Shown in pieces: positions 1-5,610 of a DNA stretch of 5,901 nucleotides; position 1 is the stretch's first letter, and every line of letters begins with the position of its first letter. Position numbers and translations under genes: made by a program. Under the pieces are notes generated by a model. That model had not been told where the DNA came from and searched no databases. It saw nothing but the letters and a program-made list of their open reading frames with translations. Location of the stretch: NCBI GenBank assembly GCA_910577365.1, contig CAJTMU010000120.1, positions 1 through 5,901 of the forward strand. Reading direction: 5' to 3'. This stretch comes from an uncultured Oscillospiraceae bacterium. Lineage in GTDB: Bacteria > Bacillota > Clostridia > Oscillospirales > Ruminococcaceae.

Positions 1-387
1 AACTCGGGTATCCCTGTGGACGAAGAGCTTATTTATTATGGGGACTATGGCGTTGATACGGGAACAAGGGGCTGCGAATATCTGATGAAGCAGGCGAAAA
101 AGCCCGATGCGATTTTCTCCATATCGGATACTATTGCCATTGGCGCAATGACTTATGCTATACAGAATGATATTAAGGTCGGAAAAGACATTCTGTTTTT
201 CGGTTTTGATAATATTGCTTATTCACATATGTTTATACCGAGGCTTTCCACGGTTGAACAGCCATGTTATCTTCAGGGCAAGACGGTTGTTGAGAAGCTT
301 ATTGGAAATATCAAAAGCGGAACCTTTGATGCCACTACATATATGCTGCCGCATTCGTTGATTTTAAGGGATTCAACGGGAGATTGA
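1..387 (+). CDS. LacI-family transcription regulator, C-terminal part (5' end outside the window)
   Basis: Only the last 128 residues are present; the frame is open from base 1, so the apparent GTG at 16 is internal and the true start and DNA-binding helix-turn-helix lie upstream of the window. What remains is the second half of a periplasmic-binding-protein-like effector domain. It shows the family pattern of a 'KPDAIFSISDTIAIGAM' segment (the usual D-A-I-F-x-x-x-D-x-x-A-I-G block), then 'ILFFGFDNIAYS' (the G-F-D-x-I block), then 'PRLSTVEQP' (the L-T-T-V-x-Q-P block) and a C-terminal 'LPHSLILRDST' (the L-I-x-R-x-S-T ending). Family members bind an operator as dimers and respond to a small ligand, often a sugar; the ligand here cannot be told. 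The gene is followed after 6 bases by a SUKH-like gene on the same strand, suggesting co-transcription. Identification of the family is secure; the regulated genes are unknown and probably lie to the left. Confidence 0.9.
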   Translation, partial: NSGIPVDEELIYYGDYGVDTGTRGCEYLMKQAKKPDAIFSISDTIAIGAMTYAIQNDIKVGKDILFFGFDNIAYSHMFIPRLSTVEQPCYLQGKTVVEKLIGNIKSGTFDATTYMLPHSLILRDSTGD

Positions 388-393
388 TGACTT

Positions 394-876
394 ATGGAAT
401 TGAATGCTATTGTTGAATGGGCTGAAAATAACGGCTGGCGGAGCGAGTTGTCCGTAAAGTGCTTCAACATAGCCGAACACCCTATATTAAGTGCATATAA
501 TGGATTGGATAATGAGTATATAGACTTTTTGAACAGCTTTTCGCGGCTGGAATCAGGTGATGAATGCTCATGGTTTCTGTTTCCAGACGACTTTAAAGAA
601 AACTATGACTCGAATGAGTTTGCATGGAATGAATTTCAGCGTATATCCTATGAATCCGCGCTAAGTGATATTGAAGCTTTAGCGGTAAAAAATTGGTGGT
701 TGCGGCATTTGCCTATATTACTGTCCGTGAGGGGCGGATATTCATTTTATGCGATAGACATTGACAGTCAGCACGTCGTGTATGGATCTGAACCGGAGTT
801 TGAGGAAACGTCTGTGGCGGCTGAGTGCTTTGAGGACTTTCTGAAAAAAATCATATCGGGTAAAATCGATTTATGA
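394..876 (+). CDS. SUKH (SMI1/KNR4)-like protein
   Basis: A soluble acidic protein of 160 residues with no signal peptide or membrane segment. Its pattern fits the SUKH superfamily: an N-terminal helix with 'YIDFLNSFSRL' (about 42-52), an aromatic block 'WFLFPDDF' (60-67), then the typical core 'HLPILLSVRGGYSFYAIDI' (105-123), 'VVYGSEPEFEE' (128-138) and a final helix 'CFEDFLKKIISG' (145-156). SUKH proteins are often immunity proteins against secreted or contact-dependent toxins, but many stand alone with unknown roles; no toxin gene is visible here. ATG 394 is chosen because the codon two positions earlier in this frame is a stop (388-390); a modest GGGAG lies at 378-382, 11 bases upstream. 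It starts 6 bases after the LacI-type gene, so it is probably translated from the same transcript. The stop codon lies inside a strong hairpin (854-888). Family call is by pattern only, moderately sure. Confidence 0.65.
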   Translation: MELNAIVEWAENNGWRSELSVKCFNIAEHPILSAYNGLDNEYIDFLNSFSRLESGDECSWFLFPDDFKENYDSNEFAWNEFQRISYESALSDIEALAVKNWWLRHLPILLSVRGGYSFYAIDIDSQHVVYGSEPEFEETSVAAECFEDFLKKIISGKIDL

Positions 877-888
877 TTTTACCCGATA
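854..888. terminator. 14-bp perfect inverted repeat spanning the SUKH stop codon
   Basis: The arms 854-867 (TATCGGGTAAAATC) and 875-888 are perfectly complementary, with a 7-base loop that includes the T of the TGA stop. On the plus strand it is not followed by a run of T, so it is a weak intrinsic terminator for the SUKH gene, though it could protect the 3' end. Read on the minus strand it is followed by ATGATTTTTTT (a seven-T run, complement of 844-850), so it is a good back-up terminator for transcripts coming from the membrane protein gene. Confidence 0.6.
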
Positions 889-916
889 ATTCTGTCATTC
901 AATTATGGAGAATAAA

Positions 917-945
917 ACAATCCCCGCAGCATATACTGCGGGGAA
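917..945 (-). terminator. Intrinsic terminator of the membrane protein gene
   Basis: A 9-bp perfect stem (921-929 with 936-944, core CCCCGCAG/CTGCGGGG) with a 6-base loop lies about 20 bases past the stop of the minus-strand gene. On that strand it is followed directly by TTGTTTTATT, the classic layout of a rho-independent terminator. On the plus strand a TTTTT run begins only about 9 bases after the stem, so weaker activity in that direction for the LacI-SUKH transcript is possible. Confidence 0.8.
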
Positions 946-963
946 ACTGATAATTTTTAATTA

Positions 964-2499
964 TTAAAAACGCTTGTTGTACATATAATTTTCAACATCT
1001 TTTACAGCGAATATGGGTATAAGCCCAAAGCAGCTTACAATGGCAAGAATAAACAGCACAGCGGTAATTATGTAGTTATAGCCGACCATACCCTCGTTAA
1101 GAGCAACAAAGTTGTTTCTTGCGTTAAATACCTCAAACACACACTCGAAATCGGAAGCAAGAACCACAATGAACAGCGCCAGAGCACCAAACTTCGTAAA
1201 GCCGAAGCCTCCCAGCATGGAGGTGAGCAGGAACAGCGTGATACCGCCATACAGCGTATAATACATATAATCCATAGCACCGAGATTAACACTGCCGTAA
1301 AGCAGCTTATCCCACATAGTAACCGCTACGATAGTTAAAATAAAGCACAACAGAACCGATCCCGCGGAAATAAGCAGAGAGATCGCTGCCTTTTTGTCTT
1401 CGGCGGAAATAAGCAGAGAGATCGCTGCCTTTTTGTCTTCGGGAGTAATTTTGGGGATTACTTTCTTTATAACGCCCTTAAAGACGAACGCGATAAGCGC
1501 CAGCGTTCCTATAAGCGCGAGAATAAGGAAAATAGTTTTTGTCCACCATCTTGCATTCATTCCGTTGGAGCCTATCCATGCGATAGCATCTTCGTCACCG
1601 CTGTTTGCGAGGCTCTTCATTGGGTTGTATGTCTTGAATATCCATATTACCCTGTTGACAATGCCTATGATGTTAGATAACGCTGCAGATGCGCCAAAGG
1701 AGAAAAAGAAGAAATTAGACCAGTCTGACCCGCGCACATGAGTAACAGCCGCAATCAAACCAACAGCAACCAATAACATGGGAACAAGCCCCTGCTGTAT
1801 CTGAGTCTGTTCCAGCCAGCCGAGGGCGATAGACCAGTTTCCGCCGCCGAGAGCGCCCATAGCCTGCCCTTCAAATATCATTGACAGCATAAGCAGTGCA
1901 AACATTATGCCGCTTTGAATGCCGCGCTTTTTCATAGCCGCGATTTCATCGGTGGTCAAAAGCATATCATCCGCATATTCCATTGCATTGATATATACGA
2001 AATATGCGCAAACTGCGATGCAGATAACCGCGTCGGCAATGCCGAATATTCTCATCGAGTTTCTTACATTTGCAAAAGGCACCATAAGCGGTGATATACC
2101 AATAAGAGCCTTTGCGCCGAAAATAGCCACAAGATAAGTCTTGGCGAAAGCATAACCCTTGTTGAAGAAGAACGCCAGAAGGATAAGCGCGCCCGTCAAA
2201 ATTAAATAAATAATTACAATATTTATAATCGTGGAAACGAGCGACAGAATGACCTGATTATTCGCTATCTCGTCTGCGGAGGCAAAGGTCTTTCCGAAGA
2301 ACTTCACTATACAGGTTACTCCGCTTTCGTTGTAGGCAGCCGCCTGATTATAAACGGGCTTGATAAACAGCGGACCTATGACCAGGAAATAAGCAACGAT
2401 GCCCTCAATAACGCCGAAAACCATCAATCCCAAGGATATAAGCTTGTTGATCGGGGTTTTTCCGCTTGAGGAATCGTTTACAGCAACAGCAGTTGACAT
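964..2499 (-). CDS. Polytopic membrane protein of unknown family, about 12 helices, with internal 13-residue duplication
   Basis: Encodes 511 residues. I do not recognise the family, and no catalytic or transport signature stands out. About 12 hydrophobic segments are visible, near residues 20-46, 83-111, 120-141, 151-171, 195-212, 238-254, 262-286, 319-342, 371-395, 408-428, 431-449 and 474-497, so it is an inner-membrane protein, possibly a transporter. The N-terminus is a short polar Ser-rich tail and the C-terminus a short basic/polar tail. ATG 2499 is chosen over an in-frame upstream start at 2553 because AGGAGGA sits 6 bases before it and the promoter leaves a sensible leader of about 64 bases. 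Residues 354-366 (EDKKAAISLLISA) are repeated exactly at 367-379, just before predicted helix 9, encoded by a perfect 39-bp duplication. The gene stands alone with its own promoter and terminator, converging on the SUKH gene and lying downstream of the PHP/two-component operon. Confidence 0.9.
   Translation of the reverse strand: MSTAVAVNDSSSGKTPINKLISLGLMVFGVIEGIVAYFLVIGPLFIKPVYNQAAAYNESGVTCIVKFFGKTFASADEIANNQVILSLVSTIINIVIIYLILTGALILLAFFFNKGYAFAKTYLVAIFGAKALIGISPLMVPFANVRNSMRIFGIADAVICIAVCAYFVYINAMEYADDMLLTTDEIAAMKKRGIQSGIMFALLMLSMIFEGQAMGALGGGNWSIALGWLEQTQIQQGLVPMLLVAVGLIAAVTHVRGSDWSNFFFFSFGASAALSNIIGIVNRVIWIFKTYNPMKSLANSGDEDAIAWIGSNGMNARWWTKTIFLILALIGTLALIAFVFKGVIKKVIPKITPEDKKAAISLLISAEDKKAAISLLISAGSVLLCFILTIVAVTMWDKLLYGSVNLGAMDYMYYTLYGGITLFLLTSMLGGFGFTKFGALALFIVVLASDFECVFEVFNARNNFVALNEGMVGYNYIITAVLFILAIVSCFGLIPIFAVKDVENYMYNKRF
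1364..1441. repeat. Perfect 39-bp tandem duplication (two copies), in frame
   Basis: Bases 1364-1402 and 1403-1441 are identical over all 39 positions, starting GCGGAAATAAGC and ending TTTTTGTCTTCG; identity stops at once on the left and after one extra base on the right. The unit is a multiple of three, so it adds 13 residues to the membrane protein without breaking the frame. The total lack of synonymous differences suggests a very recent duplication by slippage or recombination, or an assembly artefact. Confidence 0.97.
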
Positions 2500-2505
2500 A
2501 CACAG

Positions 2506-2512
2506 TCCTCCT
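2506..2512 (-). promoter_or_regulatory. Strong ribosome binding site deciding the start of the membrane protein
   Basis: The minus strand reads AGGAGGA followed by CTGTGT and ATG (2499), a 6-base spacing. The alternative start at 2553 has no comparable site, so the shorter 511-residue protein is preferred. Confidence 0.85.
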
Positions 2513-2569
2513 AATTCCTTGCCGCTTGACGATAGATATCCACCAAACGGCATAATATACTACATATAA

Positions 2570-2598
2570 ATTATAACATACGCGTGCCATTTTTTCAA
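2570..2598 (-). promoter_or_regulatory. Sigma-A promoter with extended -10 for the membrane protein gene
   Basis: On the minus strand, TTGAAA (2598-2593) is separated by exactly 17 bases from TATAAT (2575-2570), and the -10 is preceded by TG plus one base (TGTTATAAT), an extended -10. A TTGACT just upstream (2603-2598) would give a 22-base spacer and is less likely. Transcription should begin near 2563, giving a leader of about 64 bases to ATG 2499. Confidence 0.8.
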
Positions 2599-2606
2599 GT
2601 CAACTC

Positions 2607-2658
2607 GCACAAAAAACCACATGCGGTTTTAAACAAATTTTGTGCAAATTTTTTGTGC
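2607..2658. promoter_or_regulatory. Cluster of inverted and direct repeats upstream of the -35: candidate operator/activator sites
   Basis: An 18-bp near-palindrome (2613-2630, AAAACCACATGCGGTTTT, 8 of 9 pairs matching) is centred about 58 bases upstream of the inferred transcription start. It is nested within a perfect 10-bp inverted repeat, GCACAAAAAA (2607-2616) and TTTTTTGTGC (2649-2658). A further TTTTGTGC at 2638-2645 repeats directly with 2651-2658 at 13-bp spacing. The position upstream of -35 suits an activator. Which protein binds is unknown; the neighbouring response regulator is one candidate. Confidence 0.45.
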
Positions 2659-2898
2659 ATTTTACAGTATTGACATTTTTTCGCGTCAATTAAAAGCGTA
2701 GTGTCTATTTGCGCTGCGTGTTGACTGTGCGGCTGCTTGCAAAAAATTCATGCGTGAGTGCTCACTTGGCAATAGCTCATGTTGTCTTTACACATTTTTA
2801 GGCAGGTTTCGCTGTATTTTCTGCATTTGGACGTATCACGACAACATTTTACAGAAGGCTTTTATTTCACACGAACGGTACACTTCAACACTGATGTG
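2659..2898. other. Non-coding stretch between the membrane protein promoter region and the kinase operon
   Basis: The whole gap between genes runs from 2500 to 2989; this part holds no gene I can support on either strand. It contains a 6-bp inverted repeat ATTGAC/GTCAAT (2669-2674, 2685-2690), a short palindromic GTGAGTGCTCAC (2754-2765) and a widely spaced 8-bp inverted repeat ATGTTGTC/GACAACAT (2779-2786, 2840-2847), all of which could be chance. I see no convincing intrinsic terminator for the PHP-regulator-kinase operon here. Confidence 0.5.
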
Positions 2899-2970
2899 CT
2901 ATGTCAGCGATTCAAGGTTTAAAATCAATATAAGAACAGTCTCATATATTAACGCGGGTGCTTTATACAT
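2899..2970 (-). CDS. Possible 23-residue hydrophobic small protein after the kinase gene
   Basis: Beginning 19 bases after the histidine kinase stop, the minus strand has AGGA (2980-2977), 6 bases, then ATG (2970), and an open frame of 23 codons ending in TAG. The predicted peptide starts MYKAPALIYE and continues with a Val/Leu/Ile-rich stretch (VLILILNL), long enough for half to most of a membrane helix. It would be the last cistron of the operon. A frame this short with a partial Shine-Dalgarno match arises easily by chance, and I recognise no family, so this is a speculative call. Confidence 0.22.
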   Translation of the reverse strand: MYKAPALIYETVLILILNLESLT

Positions 2971-2989
2971 TGTGTATCCTTTATGCATG

Positions 2990-4033
2990 TCAGAGTCTTA
3001 CAGTAAATACGGTGCCCCGTCCGCTGCTTTCGGCGGATATAGTTCCGCCGCACAGCTCGATTATTCTTTTTACCAGCGCCAGCCCCAGACCGTTGCCTTT
3101 TGTGGCATGGGAGCTGTCCTCCTGATAGAATTTATCAAAAATATGCGGAAGAGCTTCGGGAGATATACCGCACCCGTTATCCGACACCGTAACGGTAATA
3201 CCGCTGCTGTCCCGAGCGCAGGACACTTTTATACAGCCGCCCTCATCAGTAAATTTTACGGCGTTGTCAAACAGATTATTCCATACATGTGCAAGAAGCT
3301 GCTCATTCCAGTAAAAGGAAATATCCTCCATGTGTTCCATATCTATCTCAATATCTTTTTCCGCCCATTGCGGTTCAAGTCTTATCATGCAGCTGCGAAG
3401 CTGCTCGTCCAGAGAAAAGAGCTTTTTTTCGGAAACAATATCTCGGTTTTCCAGACTGGTTAGCAGCAGGGTGTTGGCGGAGAGTGCCGAAAGGTATTCC
3501 GTTTCGTCGAGAATTATTTTGGAAAATTCCCTCTGCTGCTCAGTCGTTAGTCCGCCTTCGTAAAGCTGCCGCGCAAAGCCTCGTATAGATGCAAGAGGAG
3601 TTTTGAACTCATGCGAAAACGAGGAAATGAAATCCTTGCGGAAAAGCTCGGTGTTGTGCAGCTCCTTTGCCATTTCATTAAACCGACATATGAGAGCTGA
3701 AAGCTCTTTGATGGTGTGACGCTCGCTCCAGCCAATCTCCACACGCGCGGAGTAGTCGCCCTCCGAAACGCGCTTTGTGGCTTCAATCAGCTCCGACAGC
3801 GGCTTAAGGATTATCCCGCCTATTATAAACGAAAGCAGAAAGCCTATTATTATGCTGGACACAACCGAAGCGATAACCTCCGTTGTGCTGTTTGTGCCTC
3901 CCGTTACCATACCTATTGTTATGGCGGCGGAAAATGTCAGCACGTCCGCCGCCGATATAATTATAAGTACCAAAATCGAGAGTTTCAAGCCCAGCCGATG
4001 TTTTGTCTTTCTTCTTTTAAAAAATTTTATCAA
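2990..4033 (-). CDS. Sensor histidine kinase with two membrane helices, HAMP, HisKA and HATPase domains
   Basis: A 347-residue membrane kinase. Visible parts: basic N-terminus; helices near 16-42 and 53-77, separated by only about ten polar residues; a HAMP linker (about 77-127, starting KPLSEL); the HisKA box 'SFSHEFKTPLASIRGF' with phospho-accepting His141; N box 'NNLFDNAVKF' with Asn257; G1 box 'DNGCGI' (285-290); F box 'IFDKFY' (298-303); and G2 box 'GNGLGLALV' (313-321). It autophosphorylates from ATP and passes phosphate to the response regulator encoded just upstream. The lack of an extracytoplasmic sensor domain suggests sensing in the membrane or via a partner protein. The start is TTG 4033: GGGAGG lies 7 bases upstream, no ATG exists before about residue 42 (inside helix 1's end), and the TTG overlaps the regulator's stop as TTGA, so translation is probably coupled. 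The family is certain; the signal is unknown. Confidence 0.95.
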   Translation of the reverse strand: MIKFFKRRKTKHRLGLKLSILVLIIISAADVLTFSAAITIGMVTGGTNSTTEVIASVVSSIIIGFLLSFIIGGIILKPLSELIEATKRVSEGDYSARVEIGWSERHTIKELSALICRFNEMAKELHNTELFRKDFISSFSHEFKTPLASIRGFARQLYEGGLTTEQQREFSKIILDETEYLSALSANTLLLTSLENRDIVSEKKLFSLDEQLRSCMIRLEPQWAEKDIEIDMEHMEDISFYWNEQLLAHVWNNLFDNAVKFTDEGGCIKVSCARDSSGITVTVSDNGCGISPEALPHIFDKFYQEDSSHATKGNGLGLALVKRIIELCGGTISAESSGRGTVFTVRL

Positions 4034-4722
4034 TCCTTTTCCTCCCGCTCGTCACGCCGCACAGCCTTATAGCCAAGTACCCTGACGGTAACTATTTCAA
4101 AATCTTCGTTACCGCGCAGCCGCTCCCTTAAACGGTTTATGTGAACGTCCACCGTGCGCGCCTCGCTTTCGCTGTCCATGCTCCAGAATTCCTCCATCAG
4201 GGCTGCACGTGTAAAGGTTTTGTTTGGAAACGAAAGCAGCTTGAAAAGTATTTGAAATTCTTTTTTGGGCAGAGCCGCCTCCTCGCCGTTTCTTTTTACG
4301 GTAAAGGAGTTGTACAGAAGCTCCGTGCCGCCCACAGTTAGCCGCTGCTCCTCGCCTATTTTTGCCCTTCTCAGCAGCGCCTTTATCCGTAGCAGCATTT
4401 CTGTTTCGTCCACAGGCTTAACCATAAAGTCGTCCGTGCCGAGCATAAACGCCTTGCGAAGGTCCTCGGCGCTGTCCTTGGCGGTAATTATAAGCACAGG
4501 TATATCGCTGCCGCCGTCGCGGACGGTCTTTAAAAAATCATACCCGTCCATTTCCGGCATCATCACATCCAGCACTATAAGGTCGATATGGGTTGTATCC
4601 ATCAGTTTAAGCGCTTCTCTCCCGTTGGCGGCGGTAAACGGAACATACCCGTTCTTTTCGAGCGTGTATTCGTAAAGCCGCCGTATATGCGCATAATCGT
4701 CCACCACAAGAATATTGAACAT
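4030..4722 (-). CDS. OmpR/PhoB-family response regulator
   Basis: A 230-residue DNA-binding response regulator of the usual family length. The receiver domain (about 1-118) keeps all key residues: acidic pair Asp8-Asp9, phospho-acceptor Asp52 in 'LIVLDVMMPEMDG', Thr80 in 'VLIITAKD' and Lys102 in 'FMVKPVDE'. The C-terminal winged helix (about 126-225) has 'LPKKEFQILFKLL' and the recognition-helix region 'ARTVDVHINRLRERL', then the wing ending 'VRVLGYKAV'. Phosphorylation by the kinase encoded next is expected to drive dimerisation and binding to direct repeats near target promoters. ATG 4722 has GGGGA a few bases upstream. It begins 17 bases after the PHP gene's stop and overlaps the kinase gene by 4 bases, so the three are one operon. 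The receiver and effector domains look intact; the target genes are not known, with the nearby membrane protein gene a positional candidate only. Confidence 0.96.
   Translation of the reverse strand: MFNILVVDDYAHIRRLYEYTLEKNGYVPFTAANGREALKLMDTTHIDLIVLDVMMPEMDGYDFLKTVRDGGSDIPVLIITAKDSAEDLRKAFMLGTDDFMVKPVDETEMLLRIKALLRRAKIGEEQRLTVGGTELLYNSFTVKRNGEEAALPKKEFQILFKLLSFPNKTFTRAALMEEFWSMDSESEARTVDVHINRLRERLRGNEDFEIVTVRVLGYKAVRRDEREEKD
4041..4046 (-). promoter_or_regulatory. Ribosome binding site supporting the TTG start of the kinase
   Basis: GGGAGG on the minus strand lies inside the end of the response regulator gene, 7 bases before TTG 4033. Together with the 4-base TTGA stop-start overlap it supports the non-ATG start and coupled translation. 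Confidence 0.75.
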
Positions 4723-4739
4723 CTGTATTCCCCGTTATG

Positions 4740-5432
4740 TTAAATCAAATCTTCGCGTCTTTTTAAAGGAACGACCGTTCCGTTTCTTATCTGCCTTAAA
4801 TAGTCAGCGGGGGTATTTATTGGCTCGGGGACGAGTATTCCGCCGCCAAACAGCTTGTCAAGATGGTGGGAATCCGAGCCGCCCGTTTTCGGCAGACCGT
4901 ACATGTCCGCGTAAAGCTCCGCGCGCTGATTATACAGCGTATCGGGGCTGTGACTGGCGTTGATGATCTCCACAGCGTCTATATCTTCGGGATACAGACT
5001 TATGTGATGGATATACGGGGCGCTGCGGAAAGGGTGGGCGTGAACTATAAAGCCGCCCAGCCGCCGCACAGTGCGGAAAAGCTCCCGCTCGTCGGAGTAC
5101 ATTAGAAGCTGTTCATTGTCCAGCAGCCATTGCTTGTTAACGTTGTAAATGAGAAAATCCGCCTGATGCGCGCAAAATTCAAGTCCGAAGAACACTTTAA
5201 GACCTATTTCGTCACCGGTCCTTTTCGCAAGCTCATAACCCGAACAATATAGCTCCACGCGATCCTTCCAAGGAAGCTCACGCGGAACTGAGGTGTTGCC
5301 GTTAAAAAAGTGATTGGTGACAAAAATTCCGTCATATCCCAGTTTTTTGTGAGCCTGAGCCATTTCCTCCGCAGGCGCGCTTGAGCAGGCGCTGCCCTCT
5401 TTAGTGTGCAGATGAGTTTCATATTTGTACAT
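4740..5432 (-). CDS. PHP-domain metal-dependent phosphoesterase
   Basis: A 230-residue soluble protein of the polymerase-and-histidinol-phosphatase (PHP) superfamily. The metal-binding pattern is present in order: 'THLHT' with His7 and His9; 'DGIFVTNH' with Asp34 and His41; 'GLEF' with Glu85; 'VHAHPF' with His131 and His133; and 'GGSDSHH' with Asp187 and His189. These residues form the two- or three-metal site in characterised members, which hydrolyse phosphoester bonds in histidinol phosphate, nucleotides or short nucleic acids. The substrate here cannot be told: the protein is shorter than the usual TrpH/YciV type of about 280-290 residues and is not linked to histidine genes. ATG 5432 follows an AAGGTGG site about 10 bases upstream. 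It is the first gene of the operon with the response regulator and kinase, 17 bases apart, under a consensus promoter. Such a pairing suggests a role in signalling or stress, which is inference. Confidence 0.9.
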   Translation of the reverse strand: MYKYETHLHTKEGSACSSAPAEEMAQAHKKLGYDGIFVTNHFFNGNTSVPRELPWKDRVELYCSGYELAKRTGDEIGLKVFFGLEFCAHQADFLIYNVNKQWLLDNEQLLMYSDERELFRTVRRLGGFIVHAHPFRSAPYIHHISLYPEDIDAVEIINASHSPDTLYNQRAELYADMYGLPKTGGSDSHHLDKLFGGGILVPEPINTPADYLRQIRNGTVVPLKRREDLI

Positions 5433-5452
5433 TTCTTTGTAACCACCTTGTA

Positions 5453-5485
5453 CGGTAATCGGAGATCATCAGTCGGATATCGGAG
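5453..5485. repeat. Pair of 12-bp imperfect direct repeats, 21 bp apart, in the PHP operon leader
   Basis: CGGTAATCGGAG (5453-5464) and CGGATATCGGAG (5474-5485) match at 10 of 12 positions and are spaced 21 bp, two helical turns, so they lie on the same DNA face. They fall between the inferred transcription start (near 5512) and the ATG at 5432, a position from which a bound protein could block transcription. They could be chance. Confidence 0.35.
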
Positions 5486-5518
5486 TATAACGCCGCTCTG
5501 TCTGTGATCGCTAATTAT

Positions 5519-5547
5519 ATTATAGTCCCATTACACCGAATTGTCAA
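5519..5547 (-). promoter_or_regulatory. Perfect consensus sigma-A promoter of the PHP-regulator-kinase operon
   Basis: The minus strand reads TTGACA (5547-5542), 17 bases, TATAAT (5524-5519): all twelve consensus positions match at the optimal spacing. Transcription should start near 5512, leaving a leader of about 80 bases before ATG 5432. Confidence 0.9.
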
Positions 5548-5581
5548 GAGTATGGCTCGGTAAAAAAATAGCGGAAAGGAC

Positions 5582-5610
5582 TTGTAATTTATTGAAAAAG
5601 ATGGTACAAT
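5582..5610 (+). promoter_or_regulatory. Probable divergent sigma-A promoter with extended -10
   Basis: TTGTAA (5582-5587), 17 bases, TACAAT (5605-5610), with TGG immediately before the -10 giving an extended -10. Five of six -10 positions and four of six -35 positions match consensus. It faces away from the operon promoter, with 34 bp between the two -35 boxes, and would drive a transcript starting near 5617 and leaving the window on the right. Confidence 0.6.

Noticed and set aside
1394..1741. Plus-strand open frame opposite the membrane protein gene
   Set aside because: It lies wholly antisense to a well-supported gene, and its content reflects the complement of hydrophobic codons.
2500..2553. 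Upstream in-frame start giving an 18-residue longer membrane protein
   Set aside because: It lacks a good ribosome binding site, whereas ATG 2499 has AGGAGGA at ideal spacing.
2666..2690. Second minus-strand promoter, TTGACG with a TGTAAA-like -10 17 bases later
   Set aside because: The -10 match is poor, and the extended -10 promoter at 2570-2598 explains expression better.
2750..3463. A 237-codon open frame on the plus strand opposite the kinase gene
   Set aside because: Most of it is antisense to clearly conserved kinase domains; its translation is Cys/Tyr-rich with no domain pattern, and no ribosome binding site precedes it.
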